Assembly: GCA_963807775.1 (NCBI GenBank)
Contig: CAWECY010000010.1
Span: forward strand, 248,001-312,000
Reading direction: 5' to 3'
Length of the DNA stretch: 64,000 bases
Source of the DNA: Bog-473 sp963807775
GTDB taxonomy: Bacteria; Actinomycetota; Acidimicrobiia; Acidimicrobiales; RAAP-2
The position numbers and the translations under genes are program-made. Below are positions 7,255-15,490 of the stretch, in pieces. Numbering within the stretch: the stretch's first letter is position 1; every line of letters starts with the position of its first letter. The notes under the pieces were generated by a model. The model saw only the letters and a list, made by a program, of their open reading frames with translations. It searched no databases and had not been told where the DNA came from.

Positions 7255-8530
7255 TGCTCACCTCCTTGGCCAGCTCGCGGTAGGCGACTGCCCCCCGCGA
7301 AGCAGGATCGAACACAGTGATGGGCTGCCCGAACGAGGGCGCCTCCGACAGCCGCACCGTCCTCGGGATCATGACCCGGCAGACCCGCTCGGAGAAGTGC
7401 TCCCGGACCTCGTTGGCCACGTCGACCGAGAGGCGGGTCCGGGCGTCGTACATCGTGAGGACGATGGTGGTCACCTCGAGCGTCTCGTTCAGGTTGGTCG
7501 AGACCAGGTTGACGTTGCGCAGGAGCTGGCTCAGACCCTCGAGGGCGTAGTACTCGCACTGGATGGGCACCAGGACCTCGTCGGCCGCCGCGAGTCCGTT
7601 GACGGTGATCAGGCCCAGGGAGGGCGGGCAGTCGATGAGCACGAAGTCGAAGTCGTCCGCCACCGTGTCGACCGCACGCTTGAGCTTGAGCTCCCGGCTG
7701 AAGGCGGGCACCAGCTCGATCTCGATGCCGGCCAGGTCGATGGTGGCCGGGGCCACGAACAGGTTCTTGACGCTGGTGGGCTCGATGGCGTCCTCGAGGG
7801 GGAGCTCGCGCATGATCACGTCGTACATGGAGTGCTCGAAGTTGCGGGCCTCGACGCCCAGGCCGGTGGTGGCGTTCCCTTGGGGATCGAGGTCGATGAC
7901 CAGGACCCGGTAGTCCATCTCGGCCAGGGCGGCGCCCAGGTTCACCGTGGTCGTCGTCTTGCCCACGCCACCCTTCTGGTTGGCGATGGCGATGATCCGG
8001 GGCAACTCGCGGGCGGCCGGCTTGGAGCCGTTCAGGAGCGCTTGGGCATCATTTCCGAGGGTGGGCTGCCGCATCTGGGGTGACGTGGCCGCATGTGCTG
8101 GCGCCGGGGCGGGAGCCTGGTCCGGGGCGGCCGCAGGCGCCGCTGGTGCTGGTCCGGCCGTTTCGGGCTCTACCGCCGCCACCGCCACGGGCGCGGGGTC
8201 GTGGGGAGTCGATCTCTTCACCGGCTTCGGGTTTCTCGCCATTTCCACCTGGGGCTCCTCGGCTGGGGTCGGGGTGGGACCTGCTTCCTCCCCCCCAGTC
8301 TGCTCGGTGGCCACCGAGGACGCCTCTGGAGGGGTCTCGGGGGCCGTCTGGGCCGCCGGCGGGGGAGTGGTGACCGGTGGTTCAGCGGGTACGGCGGCCT
8401 CGGAAATCAGCTTCTTGACGGGGTCCAGGGAGGTGGGCCCAGGCCCAGTCGGATCGATGGCAGGGGACGGCGGTGCTTGTGCTGACTCTGATGTCTCTTG
8501 GAGTTCCCTGTCCCTGCGCCGGATGCGCAT
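7229..8530 (-). CDS. parA: Chromosome-partitioning ATPase ParA with long Ala/Pro-rich N-terminal extension
   Basis: The C-terminal ~250 residues are a canonical ParA/Soj ATPase with the deviant Walker A motif K-G-G-V-G-K-T-T (about residues 186-193 from ATG 8530), L-I-D-L-D-P-Q-G-N and L-I-D-C-P-P-S. The start is uncertain. ATG 8530 has a weak GAGAG ribosome-binding site and gives 433 residues, of which about 150 are Ala/Pro/Thr/Glu-rich. ATG 8074 would give an ordinary 281-residue ParA. The frame is open further, to 8686, but there it runs through the two parS sites and is unlikely to be coding. The gene overlaps parB by 26 bases. Confidence 0.93.
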   Translation of the reverse strand: MRIRRRDRELQETSESAQAPPSPAIDPTGPGPTSLDPVKKLISEAAVPAEPPVTTPPPAAQTAPETPPEASSVATEQTGGEEAGPTPTPAEEPQVEMARNPKPVKRSTPHDPAPVAVAAVEPETAGPAPAAPAAAPDQAPAPAPAHAATSPQMRQPTLGNDAQALLNGSKPAARELPRIIAIANQKGGVGKTTTTVNLGAALAEMDYRVLVIDLDPQGNATTGLGVEARNFEHSMYDVIMRELPLEDAIEPTSVKNLFVAPATIDLAGIEIELVPAFSRELKLKRAVDTVADDFDFVLIDCPPSLGLITVNGLAAADEVLVPIQCEYYALEGLSQLLRNVNLVSTNLNETLEVTTIVLTMYDARTRLSVDVANEVREHFSERVCRVMIPRTVRLSEAPSFGQPITVFDPASRGAVAYRELAKEVSNGAPQRTR

Positions 8531-8606
8531 CAAGCAAGCTCTCGGAGACCTCGCGGCATTGCGCATATCCTGGCGTGCCGGCGCCCCTAGGTCAAGACTC
8601 GGGGGT

Positions 8607-8622
8607 TGTTTCACGTGGAACG
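8607..8622. promoter_or_regulatory. parS site (two mismatches)
   Basis: TGTTTCACGTGGAACG matches the parS consensus TGTTTCACGTGAAACA at 14 of 16 positions, including the CACGTG core. It lies in the parA-rsmG intergenic region, as expected for a ParB nucleation site. Confidence 0.85.
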
Positions 8623-8666
8623 TCCGCTGGACCCCTTGGATGACCAGCCAAGGCCGAACCGGGGTG

Positions 8667-8682
8667 TGTTTCACGTGAAACA
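8667..8682. promoter_or_regulatory. parS site (perfect)
   Basis: TGTTTCACGTGAAACA is the exact 16-bp parS palindrome. It lies 60 bases (centre to centre) from the second site at 8607-8622, upstream of parA. ParB binding here would seed the origin partition complex. Confidence 0.95.
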
Positions 8683-8752
8683 ACACATTGACAGCGGCCC
8701 CCAGGCGGTGGTTGCCCTCAGTTGCCCTTCCCGCTCGGACTCGGGCCGAGAC

Positions 8753-9433
8753 TCAGAACAGCGGCTTCTTGGAGGGGACGCCGTTGCGGCGGGGGAAGCG
8801 CTCCGGGCAGAGCTCGACCTGGCGCAGCACCTGGAACGCGAACCCGTGGCCCTCTTCCCCCGCCGCCTCCGGTTCGAGCCCGAGACCCCGCAGGGCGTCG
8901 GCCGGCCACCGGCTCGGGTCCCCGGGGGATCCGTCGACGTCGGGCGGTTCCGAGACGACCAGCCAACCGCCGATCTGGAGCAGGGGGGCGGCACACTCGG
9001 CCACGACGGCCGGACGGCCGAAGGAGCGGGACAGCACCCCGTCGAAGGCTCCTCTCCACCGGGCCTCCCGGCCGAACTCCTCGGCCCGGAGGCACACGAC
9101 CTGGACCCGGCTGCCCAGTCCGAGATCCTCGACGGCGCGGCGCAGGAAGTCGGTGCGTCGGGCGCTGGCGTCAAGGAGCACGAGCGAGGCCTCGGGCCAC
9201 CTCGTCGCCACCACGAGGCCGGGAAGCCCGCCCCCGGATCCCAGGTCGACCACAAGCGGCGGTGGTGCATGCGGGGGCCGGGGGCCGAGCGCGCGGGCCA
9301 CGTCGGCAAACCCCTCGGCGTGGCGCACCTGGGTCTGCAGGGGCCCTGGACCGAGGAAGCCGGCCCGGCGGGCCTGGGCGAGGATTTCGGAGAGCTCGGT
9401 GGGGGAGTCGCCCCCCTCGTCGGCGCCGGGCAC
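8753..9433 (-). CDS. rsmG: 16S rRNA (guanine527-N7)-methyltransferase
   Basis: This 226-residue SAM-dependent methyltransferase has the motif I signature V-D-L-G-S-G-G-G-L-P-G-L and a following L-L-D-A/S segment. RsmG methylates G527 of 16S rRNA in the 530 loop. The frame starts at GTG 9433, 11 bases downstream of the jag stop. It occupies its conserved place between jag and parA. Its tail is followed by the parS intergenic region. Confidence 0.93.
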   Translation of the reverse strand: MPGADEGGDSPTELSEILAQARRAGFLGPGPLQTQVRHAEGFADVARALGPRPPHAPPPLVVDLGSGGGLPGLVVATRWPEASLVLLDASARRTDFLRRAVEDLGLGSRVQVVCLRAEEFGREARWRGAFDGVLSRSFGRPAVVAECAAPLLQIGGWLVVSEPPDVDGSPGDPSRWPADALRGLGLEPEAAGEEGHGFAFQVLRQVELCPERFPRRNGVPSKKPLF

Positions 9434-9443
9434 CGACGGCGGT

Positions 9444-10478
9444 TCAGCCGGCGGGAGCGATGACGATGTAGCGGTTGGGGTCCTCGCCCTCCGAGCGGGT
9501 CACCACCCCGGACATCTCGTTGATGGCGTCGTGGACGGCCTTGCGGTCAGCCGGGCTCATGGCTTCGAGCGCCTTCTCCTGGCCGGAGGCCAGCACCTCC
9601 TCGGCGATCTGCGCGCTGAAGCGCTTGAGGGCGGCCGAACGCTTCTCCCGGTAGCCGGCCACGTCGACCAGGATCCGGTCCGTGCGTGACGGGCACTGGC
9701 GCTGCACCACGGCCCGCGTCAGGTCCTGGAGGGCCAGGAGGGTGGACCCCCGGGGGCCGACCAGGATCCCGAGATCCTCGCCGGTGGCTGCGATCTCGAC
9801 CGTGTCCTCATCGAGCAGACGACACTCCACCGAGGCCTCCATGCCGTACTCGCTGAGGAGCCCGGCCAAAAAGGCCCGCCCGACTTCACCCTGCTCCTCG
9901 AGCGTCATTCCCTCGGCCATGGCACCTGTCTCCTTCACTTCGTCATTCCGCTGCGCGGTCTTCTGTGGTGAACGGGCCGCCGACCCCGGCGACGAACCGT
10001 TCTGCGACGTCTCCCCGGACTCGGCCGCGCCACTGGCCGCGGCCCGGCTCCGGTTGCGGCGGCGACGGGACGAGCGGCTCGTGCCGCCCCCCGCACCGGC
10101 ACCTGCACCGGCGGCCGCGCCCGCGGCCACGGCCGCGCCCTCTTCGGCACGGCTGCCGTTCCCACCGGAGCCGTTTCCACTGCCACTGCCACTGCCACTA
10201 CCCCGGCTGCCGCCACCGGACGAGCCGCTGCGCTGCTGCTGGCCCCCCTGGCGGCTCCCGGAGCGGCTGTTGCGGCGCGAGCGCTCACGCTTCGGCCGGG
10301 CGCCCACCGGGCGCACCCGGGCCCGGACACGGGCCTCCTCGCGCACCCGCCCGAACAAGCCCGTCTTGGCCTCGGTCAGGACGAGGATCTCGGCATCGCC
10401 CTCGGCCACGCCCAGCTGATCCAGGGCGCGCTCGGTCGCCTCTTCGACGGTCTTCCCCGTCACCTCCACCCATTCCAC
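9444..10478 (-). CDS. khpB: RNA-binding protein Jag/KhpB (EloR) with extended low-complexity linker
   Basis: The protein has 344 residues. An N-terminal Jag domain (about 1-55, with the K-T-G-L-F-G motif) is joined through a ~140-residue linker rich in Ser, Gly, Arg and Ala to a KH domain (about 200-275) and a C-terminal R3H domain (about 280-344). KhpB binds RNA and influences cell elongation and envelope synthesis in other bacteria. It starts at GTG 10478, 3 bases after the yidC stop, and the pair is nearly always adjacent. The long basic linker looks disordered and may be RNA-binding or a kinase target. That last point is inference. Confidence 0.93.
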   Translation of the reverse strand: MEWVEVTGKTVEEATERALDQLGVAEGDAEILVLTEAKTGLFGRVREEARVRARVRPVGARPKRERSRRNSRSGSRQGGQQQRSGSSGGGSRGSGSGSGSGNGSGGNGSRAEEGAAVAAGAAAGAGAGAGGGTSRSSRRRRNRSRAAASGAAESGETSQNGSSPGSAARSPQKTAQRNDEVKETGAMAEGMTLEEQGEVGRAFLAGLLSEYGMEASVECRLLDEDTVEIAATGEDLGILVGPRGSTLLALQDLTRAVVQRQCPSRTDRILVDVAGYREKRSAALKRFSAQIAEEVLASGQEKALEAMSPADRKAVHDAINEMSGVVTRSEGEDPNRYIVIAPAG

Positions 10479-10481
10479 GAG

Positions 10482-11618
10482 TTATCGCGCCTTTCTCGCC
10501 CGCTTCGAACGCGACCGTGGATGCGCCTTGGGCGCCGGTTCCGGTGTCGCATCGTCCGCCGCGGCCTTGCCGTTCGTCGCCTTGCCGGTCGGTCTCTTGC
10601 CGTTCCCGCCCGAGGAACGGCCGTTGGAGCCCGAGCGGCTCTTGGGCGGCACCGTCCCCTTGGGTGGCACGGTGCCCTTGGCCAGTGCCGTCCCGTCGGT
10701 CGCGGTGGACTTCTTGGCCGGCTTGGGTTTGGGTGGGGGCGCCTTTTCGGCCTTCTCCACCCGCTCTTCCCGCTCTTCCTTGTCCTTGGTCGAGCCGATC
10801 TCGCGCTCCGCCGTCGCCGGCGTCACCATGCCCGTGCGGAACATGATGTCCTGCGTTCCGATCCGCATTGCCGAAGACACAACCATGTAAATGGTTGCTC
10901 CAGAGGGCACTTTTAGGTAAATGACAGCGAACAGAAGCGGGAAAAACTTCTGCATGTTTTGCATCTGTGGGTTGGCCGCGGCCGCCTGCGGGTTGCGGCT
11001 GTTCATCTGCTTCATCTGGTAGTACTGCAGGAAGACGGCGATGGCAATAAGTCCCAGGTAGGGGAGGACTTGTGGGAACCCATGGTGGGCCAACGGCGAG
11101 GCTGACAGGTTCATCCCGAGCCACCACGGCATGGCGCCATGACTGGCGACAAGCGCATGGTGCATTTGCGATCCAGAAGGGATGTATTCGCTATTTGTTG
11201 GCGTCGTCTTTGAGAGGTCCCTGATCAGCGTATAGAGAACGATCAGGAAGGGCATTTGCAGGAGTGGCGGCAGGCAGGCCCCGAAGGGGCTCGTCCCGTT
11301 CTCCTTGTAGAGCCGCATCATCTCCTGGTTGAGCAGCTCCCGGTTCTCCGGGCCCTTGTACTTGGCCTGGAGCTTCTTCATCTCGGGCTGCAGGCGCTGC
11401 ATGGCGATCATCGACCGCGTGCTCTTCACCGTGATGGGGGTGAGGGCCAGCATGATGATCACGGTCAGGCCGGCGATGGCGAAGCCGTAGTTGGGCCAGA
11501 CGGCGTACAGGCCGGCCATGGTCCAGCCGAACAGCTTCAGCAGGGGATGGAAGACGTTCAGGAGGGGCTGGATCGGGTTGGAGGTCGCCAGCAGCGGGTG
11601 CAAGAGGGTGCTCAGCAC
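10482..11618 (-). CDS. yidC: Membrane protein insertase YidC (Oxa1 family)
   Basis: This 378-residue protein has five hydrophobic segments of the Oxa1/YidC core and the cytosolic coiled-coil loop with K-x-x-Q-x-K-Y-K-G and P-F-G-A-C-L-P-P motifs. The short periplasmic loop is typical of Gram-positive members. The C-terminal ~100 residues are a Lys/Arg/Gly/Pro-rich tail, which in other bacteria helps to contact ribosomes. It inserts membrane proteins alone or with Sec. Its start overlaps yidD by 7 bases, which indicates translational coupling. Confidence 0.96.
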   Translation of the reverse strand: MLSTLLHPLLATSNPIQPLLNVFHPLLKLFGWTMAGLYAVWPNYGFAIAGLTVIIMLALTPITVKSTRSMIAMQRLQPEMKKLQAKYKGPENRELLNQEMMRLYKENGTSPFGACLPPLLQMPFLIVLYTLIRDLSKTTPTNSEYIPSGSQMHHALVASHGAMPWWLGMNLSASPLAHHGFPQVLPYLGLIAIAVFLQYYQMKQMNSRNPQAAAANPQMQNMQKFFPLLFAVIYLKVPSGATIYMVVSSAMRIGTQDIMFRTGMVTPATAEREIGSTKDKEEREERVEKAEKAPPPKPKPAKKSTATDGTALAKGTVPPKGTVPPKSRSGSNGRSSGGNGKRPTGKATNGKAAADDATPEPAPKAHPRSRSKRARKAR

Positions 11619-11884
11619 GGCCGTCCCTTCTCGTGGACGTGGACGGGCAGGGGCACCAGGTCCACCCCATGGGGCCCGAAGGGGCGGCAGCGGAGCAGGC
11701 GGCGGGCGGTCAGACCGGTGGCCCGCCAGAACCCGTGCTCCGTATAGGCCTCCTTGGCGTAGTTGGAGCAGCTGGGGTAGAAGCGGCAGGCCGACACGCG
11801 ACCCGACGCCGCCCCTTGATACGCCGTGAGCAGGGCCAACGCGGCCCGATTGGGCAGGCGGAGGCGGCGGTGGTCGGCCGTCAT
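11612..11884 (-). CDS. yidD: Membrane protein insertion efficiency factor YidD
   Basis: This 90-residue protein contains the conserved R-F-Y-P-S-C-S-N-Y core and the later L-L-R-C-R-P-F / G-G(H)-G-V-D pattern of the YidD family, with an N-terminal amphipathic segment. It is thought to assist YidC. It overlaps rnpA by 4 bases and yidC by 7, in the standard order rpmH-rnpA-yidD-yidC. Confidence 0.94.
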   Translation of the reverse strand: MTADHRRLRLPNRAALALLTAYQGAASGRVSACRFYPSCSNYAKEAYTEHGFWRATGLTARRLLRCRPFGPHGVDLVPLPVHVHEKGRPC

Positions 11885-12267
11885 GTGCTCATCCCCACAC
11901 CTGCACCCGCACCCGCACCGGCCCGGGCAGCGGCCGCGTGCAGCGCCGCCGCCAGGTCATGGCGCAACTCGGCCGGACCCAGCGTCGCCGCAGCGGGCTC
12001 GAAGCGCAGGAGGTAGGCGCCGCGGCGCAGTGTTGGGGCCTCCGAGCGGACCACCTCGCGGGCACGGCGGCGCAGGCGGTTGCGCACCACGGCCCCGCCA
12101 CAACCCCGCCCAATTGCGTACGCGACCTGGGGGAACACGCCAGGGGCGCCCTCGTCCGCCGGGACGAAGGCGGCCCGGATGGGCCCACACGACCCGCGGG
12201 CTCGCGAGCGCTGGAGCTCGGCAAAGGCAGAGCGGGTGGTGATGCGGCCGTACGTCCGTGCGGGCAC
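11881..12267 (-). CDS. rnpA: Ribonuclease P protein component
   Basis: This 128-residue basic protein has the RNR signature (R-N-R-L-R-R-R-A-R-E) that binds the RNase P RNA, in the usual second half of the fold. It helps mature tRNA 5' ends. The last ~20 residues are an Ala/Gly run absent from most homologues. It starts 8 bases after the rpmH stop codon and overlaps yidD at its end. Confidence 0.94.
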   Translation of the reverse strand: MPARTYGRITTRSAFAELQRSRARGSCGPIRAAFVPADEGAPGVFPQVAYAIGRGCGGAVVRNRLRRRAREVVRSEAPTLRRGAYLLRFEPAAATLGPAELRHDLAAALHAAAARAGAGAGAGVGMST

Positions 12268-12274
12268 GTGGGCC

Positions 12275-12409
12275 TCAGACGGTGAGCCGGTGGCGCCCTT
12301 TGAGCCGCCGTGACTTCAGGATGGCCCGGCCGGCGCGCGTCGACATGCGCTTGCGGAATCCGTGCGTCTTGGCCCGCTTCCGGGTGTTTGGTTGATAAGT
12401 GCGTTTCAC
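12275..12409 (-). CDS. rpmH: 50S ribosomal protein L34
   Basis: This 44-residue protein reads from a GTG start as V-K-R-T-Y-Q-P-N, then K-R-A-K-T-H-G-F and R-M-S-T-R-A-G-R, the nearly invariant L34 sequence. It ends L-T-V. It is the first gene of the minus-strand rpmH-rnpA-yidD-yidC-jag operon and faces away from dnaA, the standard arrangement at bacterial origins. Confidence 0.97.
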   Translation of the reverse strand: MKRTYQPNTRKRAKTHGFRKRMSTRAGRAILKSRRLKGRHRLTV

Positions 12410-12654
12410 GTCTATTCAGCCTTTCGCGACCACAGGGCGTCCCATGCCGGGTCATCGCAGGGTCCGTGCCGCGGGCCCCTGGGGTGGCGTCCCCGGCCGG
12501 CGACGGCGAGTCCTCCCATGTTAGGCGCGATTTGTGGACGGCCTCTAGTCGCATCCGCCCTCACGGTGTACGTTCGACCAATTCCCCGCACCGAGGATCG
12601 TTCCGAACAAGGTGGCTGGACGCCGAGGGGGGAGAAGGGGCGATCGGGAGAGCG
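12410..12654. promoter_or_regulatory. Divergent rpmH-dnaA intergenic region
   Basis: This 245-base spacer must hold the promoters of the divergent rpmH operon and dnaA. One loose DnaA-box-like sequence (TGTGGACGG, near 12532) and a G-rich ribosome-binding stretch just upstream of the dnaA GTG are visible. I could not assign convincing -10/-35 pairs. Confidence 0.5.
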
Positions 12655-14052
12655 GTGAATCAAGCTGGAGACCTCTGGACACGATGCACCGGGTCGCTGC
12701 GCGACCAGGTGTCGGAGACCACCTGGCAGCTGTGGCTGTCGGGGATCGAACCGGTTGAATTCAGCAACGGGGTGTTCGTCCTGGCCGTGCCCAACGGCCT
12801 GATCCGCGAGCGCATCGAGTCGCGCTACCTGCCCATGATCGAGGACACGCTGGCCAACGAGGTGGGCGCACCCGTGCGGGGCCGGCTCGAGGTGCACGAG
12901 TCCGACGAGTCCGACGAGCCCCTCCTCGAGCCGATGCCCGACGAGATCTTCGGCCTGCCGGCCGATCCCGAGCCGGTCCTGGCCCCGGCCCCCTCGGCCA
13001 AGGTGGGGCGGGAATCCCCGGCCGTCCAGCTCGATTCCAAGTTCACCTTCGAGACCTTCGTGGCTGCCTCCTCCAACCGCCTGGCCCACGCGGCGGCCCA
13101 GGCCGTGGCCGAGACGCCCGGCCGGTCCTACAACCCCCTCTTCATCTATGGCGACAGCGGCCTGGGCAAGACGCACCTGCTCCACGCCATCGGGAACTAC
13201 GTGACCGAGAACTACGCCCGGCGCAAGGTGCTCTACGTCACCACCGAGACGTTCATGAACGACTTCGTGGACTCCCTGCGCACCTCGACCACCCTGGCCT
13301 TCAAGCGGCGCTACCGGGACTGCGACGTGCTGCTCATCGACGACGTCCAGTTCATGGAGCGCAAAGAGGGCCTCCAGGAGGAGTTCTTCCACACCTACAA
13401 CGACCTGAAGGGCGCCTCCAAGCAGATGGTCCTGACCTCGGACCGACCGCCCAAGTCCATCGAGACACTCGAGGACCGGCTGCGCAGCCGCTTCCTCTCG
13501 GGCCTGATCACCGAGATCGACCCGCCCGACCTCGAGACCCGCCTGGCCATCTTGCGCTCCAAGTCGATGAGCGAGCACCAGAACGTGCCCGACGACGTGC
13601 TCGAGTTCATCGCCTCCCACGTCAAGGACAACATCCGGGAGCTCGAGGGTGCGCTCATCCGCATCTGTGCCTTCGCCAAGCTCAACAACACCCCGATCTC
13701 TTTGGGCCAAGCCGAGCAGGTGTTGTCGGACCTGGTCCTGGCGGGGGAACCTCGGCGGATATCGCCCCAGATCATCCTCGAGACGACCTCGGCCACCTAC
13801 GGCTTCTCGGTCGAGGCCTTGTGCGGGCCCAGCCGGACCCGGCCCCTGGTCACCGCCCGTCAGGTTGCCATGTACTTGACCCGCGAGCTGACGGATTACA
13901 GCTATCCGGCCATCGGGCGCGTCTTCGGCAAGCGCGACCACACCACGGTCATCCATGCCGTCGACAAGATCGCCGGCCAGATGCAGGAGCGCCGGCAGAT
14001 CTACGAGCAGGTCACCGAGCTCATCCAGAAGATCCGTGCCGGCTCGGCCTGA
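12655..14052 (+). CDS. dnaA: Chromosomal replication initiator DnaA
   Basis: This 465-residue protein has all four DnaA domains. The N-terminal domain I contains W-x-L-W-L-S, followed by a short acidic linker. The AAA+ domain has Walker A G-D-S-G-L-G-K-T-H (from residue 166) and Walker B L-L-I-D-D-V-Q-F. Domain IV carries the DNA-binding signature D-H-T-T-V-I-H-A. GTG 12655 was chosen because homology starts there and a G-rich ribosome-binding stretch precedes it. The frame is open upstream but is non-homologous there. It initiates replication at oriC, probably in the following intergenic region. Confidence 0.97.
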   Translation: MNQAGDLWTRCTGSLRDQVSETTWQLWLSGIEPVEFSNGVFVLAVPNGLIRERIESRYLPMIEDTLANEVGAPVRGRLEVHESDESDEPLLEPMPDEIFGLPADPEPVLAPAPSAKVGRESPAVQLDSKFTFETFVAASSNRLAHAAAQAVAETPGRSYNPLFIYGDSGLGKTHLLHAIGNYVTENYARRKVLYVTTETFMNDFVDSLRTSTTLAFKRRYRDCDVLLIDDVQFMERKEGLQEEFFHTYNDLKGASKQMVLTSDRPPKSIETLEDRLRSRFLSGLITEIDPPDLETRLAILRSKSMSEHQNVPDDVLEFIASHVKDNIRELEGALIRICAFAKLNNTPISLGQAEQVLSDLVLAGEPRRISPQIILETTSATYGFSVEALCGPSRTRPLVTARQVAMYLTRELTDYSYPAIGRVFGKRDHTTVIHAVDKIAGQMQERRQIYEQVTELIQKIRAGSA

Positions 14053-14355
14053 CGTCGCCCGCCCCGGGATCGCCCCGGCCTTTTCTTGTGGTTCGGTCCG
14101 GACAAAGCCTGTGGACCCCGCCGCGCTCCCCTGGGGACAGACCATGTCCCTGTCCCCAGCCCCCGTCGCGCCAGCCCGGTGCCGGCTCGGATACCCGCGC
14201 CCGGCGCACAGCCGCCTGGGGACAGGGTTCGGCACCCCGGGCAGGCACGACATGATGTCGTCCACAATCCACAGCCCTTACTACCGTTACTGCTCTCTTT
14301 TACATTCCCTCTTCGCGATGAAGAAGCCGGGACCCACCCGAAAGGAACGCCGGCA
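14053..14355. other. Candidate oriC between dnaA and dnaN
   Basis: This 303-base gene-free stretch lies at the usual actinobacterial origin position. It holds DnaA-box-like 9-mers TCGTCCACA (14258-14266), CAATCCACA (14265-14273) and TGTGGACCC (14110-14118). It also holds three copies of CTGGGGACAG: 14131-14140, its reverse complement at 14150-14159, and 14216-14225. A locally AT-richer tract (about 14275-14320) before dnaN could be the unwinding element. None of the boxes is a perfect TTATCCACA or TTGTCCACA, so the lineage may use a shifted consensus. Confidence 0.65.
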
Positions 14356-15474
14356 GTGAAGTTCAGATCCGAACGTGACGCACTCGTCGAGATGCTGGCT
14401 ACGGCCGGCCGGGCCGTCGGCGGCCGCGGTGGATCGTCACCGGTACTGCTCGGGGTGTTGTTGCACTGCGCCGGGAACACGCTGTCGGTCACGGGGACCG
14501 ACCTCGACCTGACCATCCAGGTGACCGACGAGGTGATCGGCATCGACGACGGAAGTTGTGTGATTCCCGCCCGGTTGTCCGCCGACATCGTCCGGCGGCT
14601 CGAGCCTGGGGCCGTCACTCTGGCCGATGACGGGGACCACATCACGATCTCGGCGGCCCGCTCCACGTTCAAGTTGCACACGTATCCGGTCGTGGAGTTT
14701 CCGCCGGTGGGCAAGACGAGCGAGCCCACCGCACACATCTCGGAGACCGCGCTCTCCGAGGCGGTGCGCCAGGTCGTGCGTGCCGCATCACACGACGACG
14801 GCCGCCCCCTGTTGACCGGCGTCCTGGTGTCGCACGTGGACGAGAGCATCCGCCTGGTGGCGACCGACTCCTACCGCATGGCCATGCGCGACATGCCGGG
14901 GACGAATGTCATTCCGGGCGAGGAGGATCTGTTGGTGCCGGCGCGGGCACTGTCGGAGTTGCAGCGCCTACCGACGGGCACCATCTCGGACCAATCCGAA
15001 ACGGCGCGGGTCGGGGTGGCCGCCAGCAGCAACGAGATCACGTTCTGGCAGGGCAAGGTCCAGATCAGCACCCGGCTCCTCGAAGGCCGCTATCCGGACT
15101 ACAAGCAATTGATCCCTGATCACTACCCGAACCGCCTCCACCTCGGGAAGGAGACGTTCTTGGCTGCGCTGCGCCGCGTGCAACTGCTGGTGCGCGACAA
15201 CACGACGCCGGTTCGTCTGACCATGCGCCAGGGTGGGGTCGATCTGAGCGTCCAGAGCCAGGACGTCGGTGACGCCGCCGAGGCGGTCGACGGGGACTAC
15301 ACCGGGGAGGATCTTGTCATTGCGTTCAATCCGGCGTACCTCATCGACGGCGTGGAGGCCGTCGCCGGCGACGAGGTGATCGTCGAGACGGCGGACGCGT
15401 CGCGCGCCGCCACCGTGCGCGGCGCCGAGGACGACGCGTTCCGCTACCTCCTCATGCCGGTACGGGTCTCCTGA
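14356..15474 (+). CDS. dnaN: DNA polymerase III beta subunit (sliding clamp)
   Basis: This 372-residue protein has three repeated clamp domains and ends in the characteristic Y-L-L-M-P-V-R-V strand. It forms the dimeric ring that tethers polymerase III. The GTG at 14356 (V-K-F-R-S-E-R-D) was chosen by homology. The frame is open upstream through the origin region without a plausible start. recF follows after 16 bases. Confidence 0.96.
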   Translation: MKFRSERDALVEMLATAGRAVGGRGGSSPVLLGVLLHCAGNTLSVTGTDLDLTIQVTDEVIGIDDGSCVIPARLSADIVRRLEPGAVTLADDGDHITISAARSTFKLHTYPVVEFPPVGKTSEPTAHISETALSEAVRQVVRAASHDDGRPLLTGVLVSHVDESIRLVATDSYRMAMRDMPGTNVIPGEEDLLVPARALSELQRLPTGTISDQSETARVGVAASSNEITFWQGKVQISTRLLEGRYPDYKQLIPDHYPNRLHLGKETFLAALRRVQLLVRDNTTPVRLTMRQGGVDLSVQSQDVGDAAEAVDGDYTGEDLVIAFNPAYLIDGVEAVAGDEVIVETADASRAATVRGAEDDAFRYLLMPVRVS

Positions 15475-15490
15475 GCGGATCACACCTGCC

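Noticed and set aside
12400..12416. parS-like GCGTTTCACGTC at the rpmH start
   Set aside because: Only eight core bases match parS and they are explained by the rpmH start codons (V-K-R).
12412..14265. 617-residue minus-strand frame opposite dnaA
   Set aside because: It lies entirely antisense to dnaA and the candidate origin and has no homologous motif.
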